Program-made: the position numbers and the translations under genes
Shown: piece after piece, positions 33,503-43,948 of the stretch
Position numbering within the stretch: the stretch's first letter is position 1
How the letters are laid out: every line of letters starts with the position of its first letter
Assembly: GCF_003710255.1 (NCBI RefSeq)
Contig: NZ_RHIB01000003.1
Location: 434,001 to 498,000 of the forward strand
DNA length: 64,000 nucleotides
Direction: 5' to 3'
DNA from: Alteribacter keqinensis
Lineage (GTDB): Bacteria; Bacillota; Bacilli; Bacillales; Salisediminibacteriaceae
Notes under the pieces: model-generated
Database searches by the model: none
What the model was told of the DNA's origin: nothing
The model's input: the letters and a program-made list of their open reading frames with translations, nothing else

Positions 33503-33524
33503 AATATTGTCTCCTCCTTAAATG

Positions 33525-33571
33525 TGAGGCCACTGAAAAAGTACAAAACAACTTTCTCAGTACCTTCATAT
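33525..33571. repeat. Dispersed palindrome, copy 2 (degenerate)
   Basis: GAGGCCACTGAAAAAG and CTTTCTCAGTACCTTC form an imperfect inverted repeat related to the elements at 23029 and 41218. It lies just upstream of the binding site of the 5'-nucleotidase gene. Confidence 0.65.
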
Positions 33572-33732
33572 GTAATCTGACGTATATCATAGCTGAACCA
33601 TAGAGAAAAACAATCCATCCCGCATCAAGAATTGGAAATTGATCCCTTGGAATCAGGAAGATAGACGTTGGAGTAGCAAATGGAGGAGAAGTTTACTAGG
33701 GCGGAAGTAAGGAGGAGCGTCCCATCCGTGGT

Positions 33733-33851
33733 TTTAAACAAGACAGGATCTGCTTTAAACAGGTTAGGGCGTCCTTTAAACAGGTTAGCAGGTCCTTTAA
33801 ACAGGTTTGCTGACCACTTAAACAGATTGCCTCCCCATTTAAACAGGTTAG
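33733..33851. repeat. 21-bp-period array, TTTAAACAGGTTAG core, 6 units
   Basis: Units at 33733, 33754, 33775, 33796, 33817 and 33838, all exactly 21 bases apart. The core on the minus strand is CTAACCTGTTTAAA. It begins just beyond the hutG terminator, 65 bases from the hutG stop. Confidence 0.93.
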
Positions 33852-33863
33852 CCCAAAACCCAC

Positions 33864-33898
33864 TCAAAAAAGACACAGAGGAAACCTCCCCTGTGCCC
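33864..33898 (-). terminator. Terminator of the hutUIG operon
   Basis: CACAGGGGAGG, TTT, CCTCTGTG on the minus strand followed by TCTTTTTT, 18 bases after the hutG stop. Confidence 0.85.
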
Positions 33899-33915
33899 AA
33901 AACCACACCTAAAAC

Positions 33916-34884
33916 CTACCGCATCGCCACCCCCGTCAGAAACGACAGCATCACATGCGTCCCGGCCTTCACCGTCATCCCCGCCACATCTTTCTCCGGA
34001 TCGAGGCAGACGATGTCCATCGCCATCACTTTCGGGTGCCGCCCGCACACGAGCGCCGCCTCGAACAGCTCATCGGTACGCATCCCCCCGGGCGTCGTGG
34101 CCGGCACTCCCGGAGCATACGCCATATCCAGAACATCCATGTCGCAGGTGAAATAAACACAATCCACTTTCCCGCCGAGGCTCTCCAAAGCCTGTGCCAC
34201 AGTCTCGGCAACGCCGTTTTTGCGGGCCTGTTTAAGCGTGGTGTAGTGAATGCCGTGGTGGTCGGCGTAGTCTTTGAGATCAGGTGTATTAAAAAATCCG
34301 TGGAGCCCGATGTTGTGAATATGCTCGCCTTTTACAAGACCCGATTCCACCATGTTCCGGATCGGTGTACCGTTCGCCGGACCGAGCTCCCGCATATCCC
34401 TAAGATCAAAGTGGGTGTCCAACTGCACAATTCCGATCGTCTTATCCGGCGCCGCTTCCTTTAATCCCTTTACAATCATCGCCGTAATCGAGTGATCCCC
34501 GCCAATGGCCAGGGAGACGCTCCCCGGGTGGTGCCGTTTCACATCCGCCGAAGCGTCCACAATGTTTTGGTGACACTGCGGAATATCGGTGACGTGCTGC
34601 TTCACGTCACCCAGATCATACAAACGAAGCCCGCTCAGATTCACATCCTCATCGAGGTTATACGTCGTAAATCCCCGCCATGCCCGGCGGCAGGCTTCGG
34701 GAAACGCGGAAGCCGCCGAGGGGCTGATAGAGGAGCGGGAAAGAGGGACGCCGTATAGGACGGCTTCAGCATCTTCCGGCCTTTTTTCCCCAACCGGCCT
34801 GATCCATTCGTGCACTTTTTCAGGTACGTCTTTGTGCTGGTTCCAGACAAACGGGGGACGTTCGAGTCCTTCGTATGGATTCAC
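33916..34884 (-). CDS. hutG: Formimidoylglutamase
   Basis: The last step of histidine degradation: N-formimidoyl-L-glutamate to glutamate and formamide. The 322-residue product is an arginase-fold enzyme with the manganese motifs IGGDHSIT, QLDTHFDLRD and CDMDVLDMAYAPG. The start overlaps the hutI stop, so hutU-hutI-hutG are translated as a tight operon. A terminator and a 21-bp repeat array follow. Confidence 0.95.
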   Translation of the reverse strand: MNPYEGLERPPFVWNQHKDVPEKVHEWIRPVGEKRPEDAEAVLYGVPLSRSSISPSAASAFPEACRRAWRGFTTYNLDEDVNLSGLRLYDLGDVKQHVTDIPQCHQNIVDASADVKRHHPGSVSLAIGGDHSITAMIVKGLKEAAPDKTIGIVQLDTHFDLRDMRELGPANGTPIRNMVESGLVKGEHIHNIGLHGFFNTPDLKDYADHHGIHYTTLKQARKNGVAETVAQALESLGGKVDCVYFTCDMDVLDMAYAPGVPATTPGGMRTDELFEAALVCGRHPKVMAMDIVCLDPEKDVAGMTVKAGTHVMLSFLTGVAMR

Positions 34885-36148
34885 ACGAGAACCCCCTTAT
34901 CAACCACTTTGCGCCCGTTTTTAATGACCGTTTCTGTGTGGTTCACACCGTACAAATACGTAAACTGCATGTGGTTCGGAATGTCCCAGATAACGAGATC
35001 CGCTTTTTTCCCCGCTTCGATACTGCCGATCCGGTCGGCCCGCTTGATGGCGTGGGCAGCGTTGATGGTGGCCGCCACAATGGCTTCGGCCGGCGTCATG
35101 CCCATCGTCAGACTCGCAAGGTTAATCATAAACGGCATCGATGTGCTGGGGGACGAGCCCGGGTTCCGGTCTGTGGACAGGGCCACCGGTACACCCGAGT
35201 CGATCGCTTTCCGTCCGTTTGCGGCTTCCGTCATGAGAAAGAATGCCGTCCCCGGGAGGAGAACCGCCACAACCCCTTTATGGGCCATCATGCTGAGCCC
35301 CCGGTCGGATACCTTCAGAAGGTGATCGGCGGACACGGCCTCCACCTCCGCGGCAATTTCCGCCCCGCCGTACGGTTCGATTTCATCGGCGTGGATTTTC
35401 GGAATGAGACCGTGTTTTTTCCCGGCTTCCAGAATTCGCAGGCTCTGGGCAGGTGTATACACGCCCCGCTCACAGAAAACGTCGTTAAATTCGGCGAGCC
35501 CGAGCTCCGCCGTGGCGGGGATCATCTCGTTTACCACCTCGTCCACGAACTGGTCGGGTTTATCCTTGTATTCCTCGGGAATCACGTGGGCTCCCATGAA
35601 CGTACTCACGATGTCCACAACGTGATCACGGTTGAGCTGGTGGGCCACTTCCATCTGGCGCCGCTCAACCTCCCAGTCCATACCGTAGCCGCTTTTCGCT
35701 TCCACGGTTGTAACCCCGTGCTTTAAAAACGAATCGAGACGGGGAAAGCTTTCGGTGTAAAGCTGTTCCGCGGACGCCTGGCGAGTAGCCCGGGTGGTGG
35801 CGTGAATGCCGCCGCCCTTGGCCATGATGTCCATATATTTGGCCCCCTGAAGACGCATGTTGTACTCATTTTCCCGGCTTCCGGCAAACACGAGGTGGGT
35901 GTGGGGATCCACGAGTCCCGGTGCCACCACTTTATTCGATGCGTCAACCACAATCGCATCATCAAGAATGTCCGCATATTTTCGTTTGAGCTTGTCGGTT
36001 GTTCCCACGTCGATGATCGTATCGTCCTCGATCAGCACAGCTCCGTCTTCAATAATATGAAGGTTGTTCATCTGTTCTTTGACAGCAGGCGTTTCAGAAT
36101 GTCCTTTTACCGTCAAAAGCTCGTTCGCGTGTTTAATAAACGTATAGC

Positions 36149-36152
<4 letters not shown>
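34881..36152 (-). CDS. hutI: Imidazolonepropionase
   Basis: Hydrolyses 4-imidazolone-5-propionate to N-formimidoyl-L-glutamate. The 423-residue amidohydrolase has the metal motif [14 protein letters not shown], the conserved [24 protein letters not shown] and the late [10 protein letters not shown]. It ends like the family with a small beta domain ([16 protein letters not shown]). It overlaps both hutU upstream and hutG downstream by four bases. Confidence 0.97.
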
Positions 36153-37825
<1,673 letters not shown>

Positions 37826-38071
37826 CTTTTCACCATCCTGACCATTTAATAATTTCAGTATAGAAAGGGAGGGCGGGTAAAAACAGACGGATCTTCACAG
37901 AAAACAAGGACAAATCCCTGATATTTCACCTGGGAAATAACAAATTGGTTCAATTTTCAAAGAATCATAGCTTTTTTGCCGGAAACCAAGCCGTTGTAAG
38001 TATCCTGCTGACAGACGGGCACCTGCCTGAATTGTTAACATAAACTGGAGGTGAGGGGAGGTGCGGAATTT

Positions 38072-39016
38072 TTGGAAAAAGTACTGCTGTTTTGTGATCC
38101 GGGAATTGATGACTCAGTGGCGATTATGTATGCCCTTCTGCATCCGGATATTGAGCTTGTGGGCATTGTGACCGGTTACGGAAATGTGGACCAGGAACAG
38201 GCAACCAACAACGCCGCCTATCTTCTGTCCCTTGCCGGACGGGAAGATATTCCGATTTATGCCGGTGCCCGCTTTCCTCTGTCAGGGGAAGTGGCAGTGT
38301 TTTACCCGGAAATTCACGGGGAAAACGGGCTCGGCCCGATTCAGCCGCCGGACGAAATCAAAGGGGACCTGCTGAACTTTACCGATCTGTTTGATGTGAT
38401 TGAACAATACGAAGGTGAGCTGACGATTGTGGATGTAGGGAGGCTCACATCCCTTGCCATGGCGTTTATCCTCGGCGGGGAAGTGATGGAAAAAGTGAAG
38501 CAGATCGTAATCATGGGTGGTTCGTTTCTCAACCCGGGAAACGTGACGCCACTAAGTGAAGCCAACTTTTACGGCGATCCGATCGCGGCAAACCTGGTGA
38601 TGGCAAGAGGGGAGCGCGTGACCCTGGTCCCTTTGAACGTCACAAACTATGCCATCGTCACTGATCGCATGATCACCGACGTTACCCAGGAGGAGTTCAA
38701 CAGCTTTACAGCGCTCATTGAGCCGGTCTATTCGTATTATGCCGATGCCTACGCCGTTCTTGTGCCGGAGATTGAAGGGGCGCCGTTTCATGACGTGGTG
38801 GCGCTCATGACCCTCGTGGAGCCCGACATGTTTGATTACGTTGAAAAGCCCGTGAGCGTCTCCGCCGATCCGGCAACGCGGGGTCAGAGCATCGCCGATT
38901 TTCGCCCAAGCGCCGAGTGGGAGGAAGAGACGCCCTTTGTCCGGGTGGCTATGGATTTTGTTTACGACCGGTTTGCGAAAAACTTCGTTGAAACGATGAA
39001 GCTGGGAACCGAGTAG
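38072..39016 (+). CDS. Nucleoside hydrolase (IunH family)
   Basis: The TTG at 38072 lies at normal distance after GGGGAGG; an upstream frame start at 38051 is less likely. The 314-residue product begins with the Ca2+-binding motif FCDPGIDDSVAI and has the family NNAAYLLSLAGR and HGENGLG regions and the conserved MGGSFLNPGNVTP. These enzymes split ribonucleosides into base and ribose. The usual D-x-D-x-x-x-D-D start reads D-P-G-I-D-D here, with a Gly at the second Asp position as in some subfamilies. It is divergent from hutU. Confidence 0.9.
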   Translation: MEKVLLFCDPGIDDSVAIMYALLHPDIELVGIVTGYGNVDQEQATNNAAYLLSLAGREDIPIYAGARFPLSGEVAVFYPEIHGENGLGPIQPPDEIKGDLLNFTDLFDVIEQYEGELTIVDVGRLTSLAMAFILGGEVMEKVKQIVIMGGSFLNPGNVTPLSEANFYGDPIAANLVMARGERVTLVPLNVTNYAIVTDRMITDVTQEEFNSFTALIEPVYSYYADAYAVLVPEIEGAPFHDVVALMTLVEPDMFDYVEKPVSVSADPATRGQSIADFRPSAEWEEETPFVRVAMDFVYDRFAKNFVETMKLGTE

Positions 39017-39021
39017 GGAGC

Positions 39022-39540
39022 CTACTCGGAAATGTCCCAGCCGAGGGCCATTTCTTCAATTTCCTTTCCGCCCATCGTTTCCGTCCGTTTTCCGATCGGG
39101 CGGCCGCCGATCCGGGCGTAGAAGCGGACCGCCGGGTTGTCTTTCACGACCCAGACCATAATCGAATCGTACCCTTTTTCCCCAAGAAAGGACGTGAGGC
39201 TGTTCGTAAGCTTTCGTCCCACACCCTGACCCTGGGCATTTTTTAATACATACACGGCGTAAAGTTCAGCGTCAAAGCCGTCAAATTTATCCGGTTCCCG
39301 GTTCGGTCCCCCGGTAATAAAGCCGACCACTTCACCGCCATCGGTTTCGGCGACAAAAATGGCCCGGTCTTCCAGGGCAGCGGCGAGGGCACCTTTCCAC
39401 ATTTTTTCCTGCCTTTCATACGTTCTTCCGTCCAGGACTTCATCCGGAATGATGCCTTTGTAGGTTTCATTCCAGCTGTCCACATGAACCCGGGCGATGC
39501 CCTTTGCATCACTGGTTTCCGCTTTGCGTATGGTGATCAT
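39022..39540 (-). CDS. GNAT family N-acetyltransferase
   Basis: The ATG at 39540 follows CAGGAGGG. The 172-residue GNAT has SDAKGIARVHVDSWNETYKG at the N-terminus, which is the pattern of a large subgroup of Bacillus GNATs, then LYAVYVLKNAQGQGVGRKLT as the acetyl-CoA loop and DNPAVRFYARIGGRPIG at the end. Substrate is unknown. Its start lies inside the 3' end of the response-regulator gene (32-base overlap), implying co-transcription and possibly coupled translation. Confidence 0.88.
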   Translation of the reverse strand: MITIRKAETSDAKGIARVHVDSWNETYKGIIPDEVLDGRTYERQEKMWKGALAAALEDRAIFVAETDGGEVVGFITGGPNREPDKFDGFDAELYAVYVLKNAQGQGVGRKLTNSLTSFLGEKGYDSIMVWVVKDNPAVRFYARIGGRPIGKRTETMGGKEIEEMALGWDISE

Positions 39541-40984
39541 GGTTTTCCCTCCTGTAGGCTTCCCGGCACGCTTTCGGTGAAACACCGCGGTGCTGTCTGA
39601 ACGTCCGGGCGAAGTAATTGCTCGATAGAAAGCCGCACTGCGCGGCGATTTCCTTTATGGATAATGTGGAATCCCTGAGAAGGGATTCGGCTTTTTTCAG
39701 CCTCACACGGATGAGGTACGGGCGAAAGGACATCCCTTCCCGCTTTTTCAGTTCCTCACTGAAATACCCGGGACTCTGGCCGATTGCCTGTCCTACCCTG
39801 GACAGACTGAGCTTCGGGTCCTGATACTGTGCGTTTATATACAGAATTCCCCTTTCCACTGCGTCCATACTCCCAGGCTCCCGGCTCACGTGGGTGATGG
39901 TGTCCTGAATAAACAGGTACAGATCCTGGACGATCCCGTGAAGGGTCGGCCCGTGGAGGATTGTCCCGTAAAGTTTTTCGTAAGCCGCTTCATCGTCACC
40001 TCTGTCCAGGCGGTACGTACGCATGTAGCGCCTCACCTGGGCGAGAATGCTCGTGAGCCGGGTTCTCATAAGCTGTGGCTCGGGGTACGGCGCGTCGGAA
40101 TGAAGAAGGTTCGAGTAGAGCCAGTCCTTGACCCGGTCGAGCTCCCTGTGTGCGAGCATGTCCACCCATTCCCGCTGCTCGTTTGGTGTTAAAAACGGAT
40201 CGATTTTTTTCCAACGGAGCGGTCTTTCGAAGGAAAACAGCTGTCTGTATCCTTTGTAAAAGGTGATGGGGATCAACTGCTTTGTCTCCTGATATAGGTG
40301 ATGGATATCCGTTGATCCGGGTGTATACAAAATGGCTGCCAGGGCGGTGGAGGGCTGATTGCTGTTCCACACGTCCAACAGGCGGTTCGCTTCTTTTGCC
40401 AAATCAGAAGCCCCCCGGTCGCTTATGGCGATCGTCCAGTCACTGAGGGTAAAGAACGTACTGGAAAAAGACTGCTCCCTAAAAAAACGGGAGAGCCGCT
40501 CCCGGCTCCGGCTGTTTGACGGGGCAAAGGCGACGGCGTTGTACGCACGGTCCTTGGGCTCTTTTTTCACAAACAGGTCGTCGTACGTAAGTGTGGCGGC
40601 ATTTGAAGCCGGAGGTTCATAGTGCCCCGTTTTGGCTGCCGCTGCGAGGAGGGCCTGAAGCCTTGCGGGGGCGTGGGGCTTGATGAGCAGGTCCAGAGCA
40701 TTCATATGTAAGGCCTGCATTGCTTTTTCAAAGGTCGGTTCGGCGGTGGTGGCGATGATGGCTGTTTCTCTGAGGCCCATAATCCGTGACTTTGCACGGG
40801 GATCTGAAAGGAGGTCCAGTTCAAGGATGAGCACGTCGGGTGTGGTGCCATCGAGTGCGGCGAGGAGCTCCCCGCAGCTGTGGGCGGGCGTAATGGTTTT
40901 CATATTTTGTGATGAGCGCTCCGCAAACCACTTGAGCCCTTGGCATTCGGCGTGGTCGCGGTCGGCGATGAGAAGTGTCGGCAT
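39509..40984 (-). CDS. Response regulator with AraC-type DNA-binding domain (YesN-like)
   Basis: A 491-residue protein in three parts. A receiver-like domain (about 1-120) has acidic residues in LLIADRDHAE, a candidate phospho-Asp in VLILELDLLSD and the conserved Lys in LLIKPHAP. A long middle region of about 230 residues has no recognised domain. A C-terminal AraC pair of helix-turn-helices (about 375-480) holds LSLSRVGQAIGQSPGYFSEELK and LSIKEIAAQCGFLSSNYFARTF. No histidine kinase or sugar transporter is adjacent, unusual for YesN-type regulators. AAGGAGAG precedes the ATG. Confidence 0.85.
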   Translation of the reverse strand: MPTLLIADRDHAECQGLKWFAERSSQNMKTITPAHSCGELLAALDGTTPDVLILELDLLSDPRAKSRIMGLRETAIIATTAEPTFEKAMQALHMNALDLLIKPHAPARLQALLAAAAKTGHYEPPASNAATLTYDDLFVKKEPKDRAYNAVAFAPSNSRSRERLSRFFREQSFSSTFFTLSDWTIAISDRGASDLAKEANRLLDVWNSNQPSTALAAILYTPGSTDIHHLYQETKQLIPITFYKGYRQLFSFERPLRWKKIDPFLTPNEQREWVDMLAHRELDRVKDWLYSNLLHSDAPYPEPQLMRTRLTSILAQVRRYMRTYRLDRGDDEAAYEKLYGTILHGPTLHGIVQDLYLFIQDTITHVSREPGSMDAVERGILYINAQYQDPKLSLSRVGQAIGQSPGYFSEELKKREGMSFRPYLIRVRLKKAESLLRDSTLSIKEIAAQCGFLSSNYFARTFRQHRGVSPKACREAYRRENHDHHTQSGNQ

Positions 40985-41103
40985 AATGATCTCTCCTTGA
41001 AATAGGGTTTCGAGATTGGGGGAGGGATGTCCTGCTTGGGGGGAGATAGCCGGGTATTTTTGTATGAATTATCCATCGTTTCTACAATAGGGGAAAGAGG
41101 GGG

Positions 41104-41235
41104 ATGGTCTTGAATATAGAGATTGACTTTCTGCACTTTGGTCTGCTTCTCCTTACGGCGTTTTTGTTTTACAAGAGGGGCGAGGGGGAGGACTGGGGTT
41201 TTCTGAAGATGCTCGGGTATACGAGAAGGCACTGA
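41104..41235 (+). CDS. Very small membrane protein whose end lies in a palindromic repeat
   Basis: A 43-residue frame with a purine-rich site (GGGGAAAGAGGGGG) before ATG 41104. It encodes a short hydrophobic helix (FLHFGLLLLTAFLFYKR) and a charged end. The last codons and stop are supplied by the 54-bp palindrome at 41218-41272, so the original C-terminus may have been cut by the element. Existence as a protein is uncertain. Confidence 0.4.
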   Translation: MVLNIEIDFLHFGLLLLTAFLFYKRGEGEDWGFLKMLGYTRRH

Positions 41236-41272
41236 AAAAGGTCGATCTTTACCTTACCAGTGCCTTCATACG
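41218..41272. repeat. 54-bp dispersed palindrome, copy 3
   Basis: ACGAGAAGGCACTG and CAGTGCCTTCATACG arms around an AT-rich centre. It is nearly identical to the complement of the copy at 23029-23082. It overlaps the end of one small frame and abuts the start of the next. Confidence 0.85.
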
Positions 41273-41428
41273 ATGCTTGGGGGCTTTATTTTCTGGATTT
41301 TCATTCCCATTCCGGTGGGAATTGTCTTTGCCCTGATGATTGCGAAGAATGCGCCTGTAAATAAAGAGAATAAGAGAAACACAGCCATTGTGGGGCTTGT
41401 GATCAGCGTGTTTTTCTGGTTTATCTAG
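41273..41428 (+). CDS. Small membrane protein just after a palindrome
   Basis: A 51-residue frame from ATG 41273 with two hydrophobic segments (FIFWIFIPIPVGIVFALMI and TAIVGLVISVFFWFI) separated by KNAPVNKENKRN. The protein pattern is convincing, but the palindromic element fills the place of a ribosome binding site. Translation may rely on coupling with the frame at 41104, or the gene may have been silenced by insertion. Confidence 0.4.
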   Translation: MLGGFIFWIFIPIPVGIVFALMIAKNAPVNKENKRNTAIVGLVISVFFWFI

Positions 41429-41463
41429 AATTTTTATAGAAGCGCCGTCACACAGCACGTTTG

Positions 41464-41997
41464 TTATGCACCGGTGCTCTTTTTTCCATACAGTCCTGTA
41501 ATTGTAAGACACGTGAGAAAGGCCACGGTGGTGACAATGGCGGCAAACAACAGTCCGATTGCAGCCATAAAGGTGTCCTGTCCTTCATAAGACGGCTCAA
41601 GAGTCACGAAAAAGTACCCGAAGAGCAAGGTAAGAATCAGATAAACGCTGCTTCCCGTTGCGCTCATTTTAAGACGGTTTTCTTTCGTTCCGCGCCATGT
41701 TTGGCTGAGAACGACCCACAAAAGGATGCTTGCGATGACGGCCCCGGTCATCACAAACAAATGGACGAATGGAATCAGGACCAGGGTAAGGAGATATAGA
41801 AGAAAGCCCGTGGTGAAAAACAAGGCGGTATTCAGTGCGAACAGGAACAGTCCTGCCAGCCAGTGGTTGTAAAACCAGGTTGCCTGGCTCAGCCTCTGTG
41901 CCATTTTGCTGGTTGTCCCGATCTTGTTCATTAACGGTTTTTTGCAAACAAGAACCAGCACGATACCGAATATGCCGGTCAGCAAAAGCAGTGACAT
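41464..41997 (-). CDS. Multi-helix membrane protein in the YozG/DUF2975 operon
   Basis: A 177-residue integral membrane protein with about five hydrophobic segments, the first being the start itself (MSLLLLTGIFGIVLVLVC), later ALNTALFFTTGFLLYLLTLV and MTGAVIASILLWVVL. AGGGTGAGGAG precedes ATG 41997. It lies 18 bases after the xre-type regulator gene and so belongs to the three-gene unit DUF2975, regulator, this gene. Function is unknown. Confidence 0.7.
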   Translation of the reverse strand: MSLLLLTGIFGIVLVLVCKKPLMNKIGTTSKMAQRLSQATWFYNHWLAGLFLFALNTALFFTTGFLLYLLTLVLIPFVHLFVMTGAVIASILLWVVLSQTWRGTKENRLKMSATGSSVYLILTLLFGYFFVTLEPSYEGQDTFMAAIGLLFAAIVTTVAFLTCLTITGLYGKKSTGA

Positions 41998-42015
41998 CTC
42001 CTCACCCTTTCTGTG

Positions 42016-42231
42016 TTACTCATCTCCATCGTCTTCATACTCAAGGATATCCCCAGGCTGGCAGTCAAGGGCTCTGCAGAGGGCTTCCAATGTGGAAAAG
42101 CGGACCGCTTTTGCTTTCCCGTTTTTTAAAATTGACAGGTTGGCCATGGTGATGCCGACTTTTTCGGACAGCTCGGTCACACTCATTTTCCGTTTTGCCA
42201 GCATTACATCAATGTTAATTCGAATTGCCAC
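42016..42231 (-). CDS. yozG: Cro/C1-type HTH regulator, YozG family
   Basis: A 71-residue protein from GTG 42231 after GAGGTGAG. It is a single helix-turn-helix domain: MLAKRKMSVTELSEKVGI, TMANLSILKNGKAKAVRF, LEALCRALDCQPGDILEYE. This is the YozG type, commonly found directly beside a DUF2975 membrane protein, as here. It probably represses its own operon, possibly sensed through the membrane partner; that is inference. Confidence 0.88.
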   Translation of the reverse strand: MAIRINIDVMLAKRKMSVTELSEKVGITMANLSILKNGKAKAVRFSTLEALCRALDCQPGDILEYEDDGDE

Positions 42232-42240
42232 GCTCTCACC

Positions 42241-42717
42241 TCAAACCGTCATATCGTTTTCTGACTTTATTTTCAGTGCATTCCTAAGCAGCTCCTGCAG
42301 GACCGATGCAAACACGAAAATGACAAAGCAGGAAAAGAGAATAGTCACCCCGATAAGGATAATCCCTGGATGAAGGGCCCCCTGGAGGGCAAGAAAAACA
42401 AAGCCTGAAATATACAGCGCCATAATGACTGTGGCACAGTTTTTAATCTGGTTTAACGTTTTTACCCCTGACTCTGAAAAGGCGTTGTTTCTGTCAATGC
42501 AGCGTAAAAGGCTAAATGCCTGATACAGTGCAATGTAAAAAGGGATCGCGGTAGCATAGAGACCAAGGAGAACAGGGTACTTCAAATGAGAAAACTCCGG
42601 GTTCATGGCTGCAGTGCTGTTGGCAAGAGGCGGCAGAACAAACACGCACATGGCGAGTAGGATCAAGCCGATAATCACAAGTGCACTCTTTAAAAAGGGA
42701 ATGGAACCTCGCTTCAT
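42241..42717 (-). CDS. DUF2975 membrane protein
   Basis: The ATG at 42717 follows GAGGTGAGGG; the longer upstream frame is not supported. The 158-residue product has four membrane segments (SALVIIGLILLAMCVFVLPP, LLGLYATAIPFYIALYQAF, VIMALYISGFVFLALQ and ILIGVTILFSCFVIFVFASV). The loop LLRCIDRNNAFSESGVKTLN is characteristic of DUF2975. It lies nine bases before the YozG-type regulator, the usual genomic pairing. Role unknown. Confidence 0.85.
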   Translation of the reverse strand: MKRGSIPFLKSALVIIGLILLAMCVFVLPPLANSTAAMNPEFSHLKYPVLLGLYATAIPFYIALYQAFSLLRCIDRNNAFSESGVKTLNQIKNCATVIMALYISGFVFLALQGALHPGIILIGVTILFSCFVIFVFASVLQELLRNALKIKSENDMTV

Positions 42718-42940
42718 ATACACCCTCACCTCATCTGTCATGGTAATTTTTATCATATACCTTGATTTATTGTTTATCAATAAAAATTTATTGTTTTAAC
42801 AAAAAACGATGCACCCGGAATCTGAAGACTACTGGGGTAGTGATGATGCATAGGCAGTTCTTGAACAACCAGGGATTGCTCTTTTTTAATGGGGAGGGGT
42901 TACAATAGCCGTCCTTTTTTGCTCTAAATATAAAGTGAAA

Positions 42941-42972
42941 GGGCCGAAGAATTTACTCTTCGGCCCCTTTTT
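42941..42972. terminator. Strong hairpin terminator
   Basis: GGGCCGAAGA, ATTTAC, TCTTCGGCCC, with T tracts in both directions. It most likely ends the minus-strand gene at 43013-43390. The rest of 42718-43012 shows nothing recognisable. Confidence 0.85.
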
Positions 42973-43012
42973 AAATGCGATTCATACTGTAAAAGCACTT
43001 TCTCCCAGGTAC

Positions 43013-43390
43013 CTATAACCTCCGCCTCTTTTTCACATGTGAAAAAACATTATACATAAACACAAAAATGGCAACGGATAAAAGAGTGACACTCACCGGC
43101 AAAAGAGGGAAGATGATGTTCATGTTCGTGAGTTCAAGAAGAAGTCCTGTGAGGAACAGAGGAAGGCTCGTGTTGTAAAGCCAGAAATGAAGGTGTGCCA
43201 GCTTGTTTTCGCCAGCCTTCGGAAAGAAGTGATAAATGATACCCGTAAGCGCAAGGGAACACCAGCCGAGAACGGCAGTGTTAATGAAGAGAGGACCCGC
43301 AGCCTGATCGCCTGCCAGCGTCATGTACGTGAGAACAGCGATACTGACGACAAAGTAGACAACAGCCGTTTTAATAAAGCGGACGCCCAT
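43013..43390 (-). CDS. Small heme-copper-oxidase-subunit-I-like membrane protein
   Basis: The ATG at 43390 follows GGGGAGGTG. The 125-residue product has four hydrophobic helices. The region LGWCSLALTGIIYHFFPKAGENKLAHLHFWLYN resembles helices of cytochrome oxidase or NorB subunit I, where a His pair lies in a similar setting (IYH and HLHFW). Similar short proteins occur in Bacillus relatives and are often labelled cytochrome-c oxidase. It is far too short to be an oxidase alone, so heme binding is only a possibility. Confidence 0.6.
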   Translation of the reverse strand: MGVRFIKTAVVYFVVSIAVLTYMTLAGDQAAGPLFINTAVLGWCSLALTGIIYHFFPKAGENKLAHLHFWLYNTSLPLFLTGLLLELTNMNIIFPLLPVSVTLLSVAIFVFMYNVFSHVKKRRRL

Positions 43391-43491
43391 CCTTTCACCT
43401 CCCCATATTCCGAGTAGTAGAGTATATGCAGAAAACGAGGCATCTTTCATGATAAATTCAAATGAATATACCCTTAAGTCAGTTTACCTGA

Positions 43492-43616
43492 GCTCCGCTG
43501 AACGCCAGCCGCTCGCTTTCCGCGACGGTGCCGGTGAGCCTCCGCGGGCTATGCCCTGCGGGGTCTCGCCTGGCCCCCACAGTCGCAGGAGTCTCACTGC
43601 TGGCGTCCAGCGGAGC
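43492..43616. repeat. 125-bp GC-rich repeat with 17-bp inverted ends
   Basis: GCTCCGCTGAACGCCAG and CTGGCGTCCAGCGGAGC bound a segment with GCTTTCCGCGACGG and GCGGGGTCTCG. It is a member of the CTTTCCGCGG-type dispersed repeats of Bacillales. The following 280 bases to 43900 carry degraded related sequence (GGCGGCGACCCCTGCTGGAA) and no supported gene. Confidence 0.7.
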
Positions 43617-43906
43617 ATAATACTAAAAGGATTTCGTTACACTTCCGATTTAGTAAAGTTAAATTAAAGCTGTTTTCGGATAAATTGTTGCTATAAAAAT
43701 TGGATCGAAAGGCGGCGACCCCTGCTGGAATAGTATCGATTGAAGACCGTATGGTGGTTTCGGAGTACTTATCTGAACAAATTGACTTTTTTGTGGTCCG
43801 GGTGTTTTCCACTAGGAGGCTGAAATGATGCCTAATGTGGAAAAAGTCCGCCTGTAGCAAAATTTACTATTGTAAGAGCAACAACCTTGCTAAAAGAGCG
43901 TAAATA

Positions 43907-43944
43907 AAAGACCTGGAGAACCACAGGGGCTCTCTAGGTCTTTT
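43907..43944 (-). terminator. Terminator of the aldo/keto reductase gene
   Basis: AAAAGACCTGGAGA and TCTCTAGGTCTTTT arms just beyond the minus-strand stop at 43949. Confidence 0.8.
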
Positions 43945-43948
43945 AACG

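Noticed and set aside
33625-33906. Minus-strand frame with NLFKxxxNLFK repeats
   Set aside because: Again a by-product of the 21-bp array at 33733-33851; no start signal and no coding conservation.
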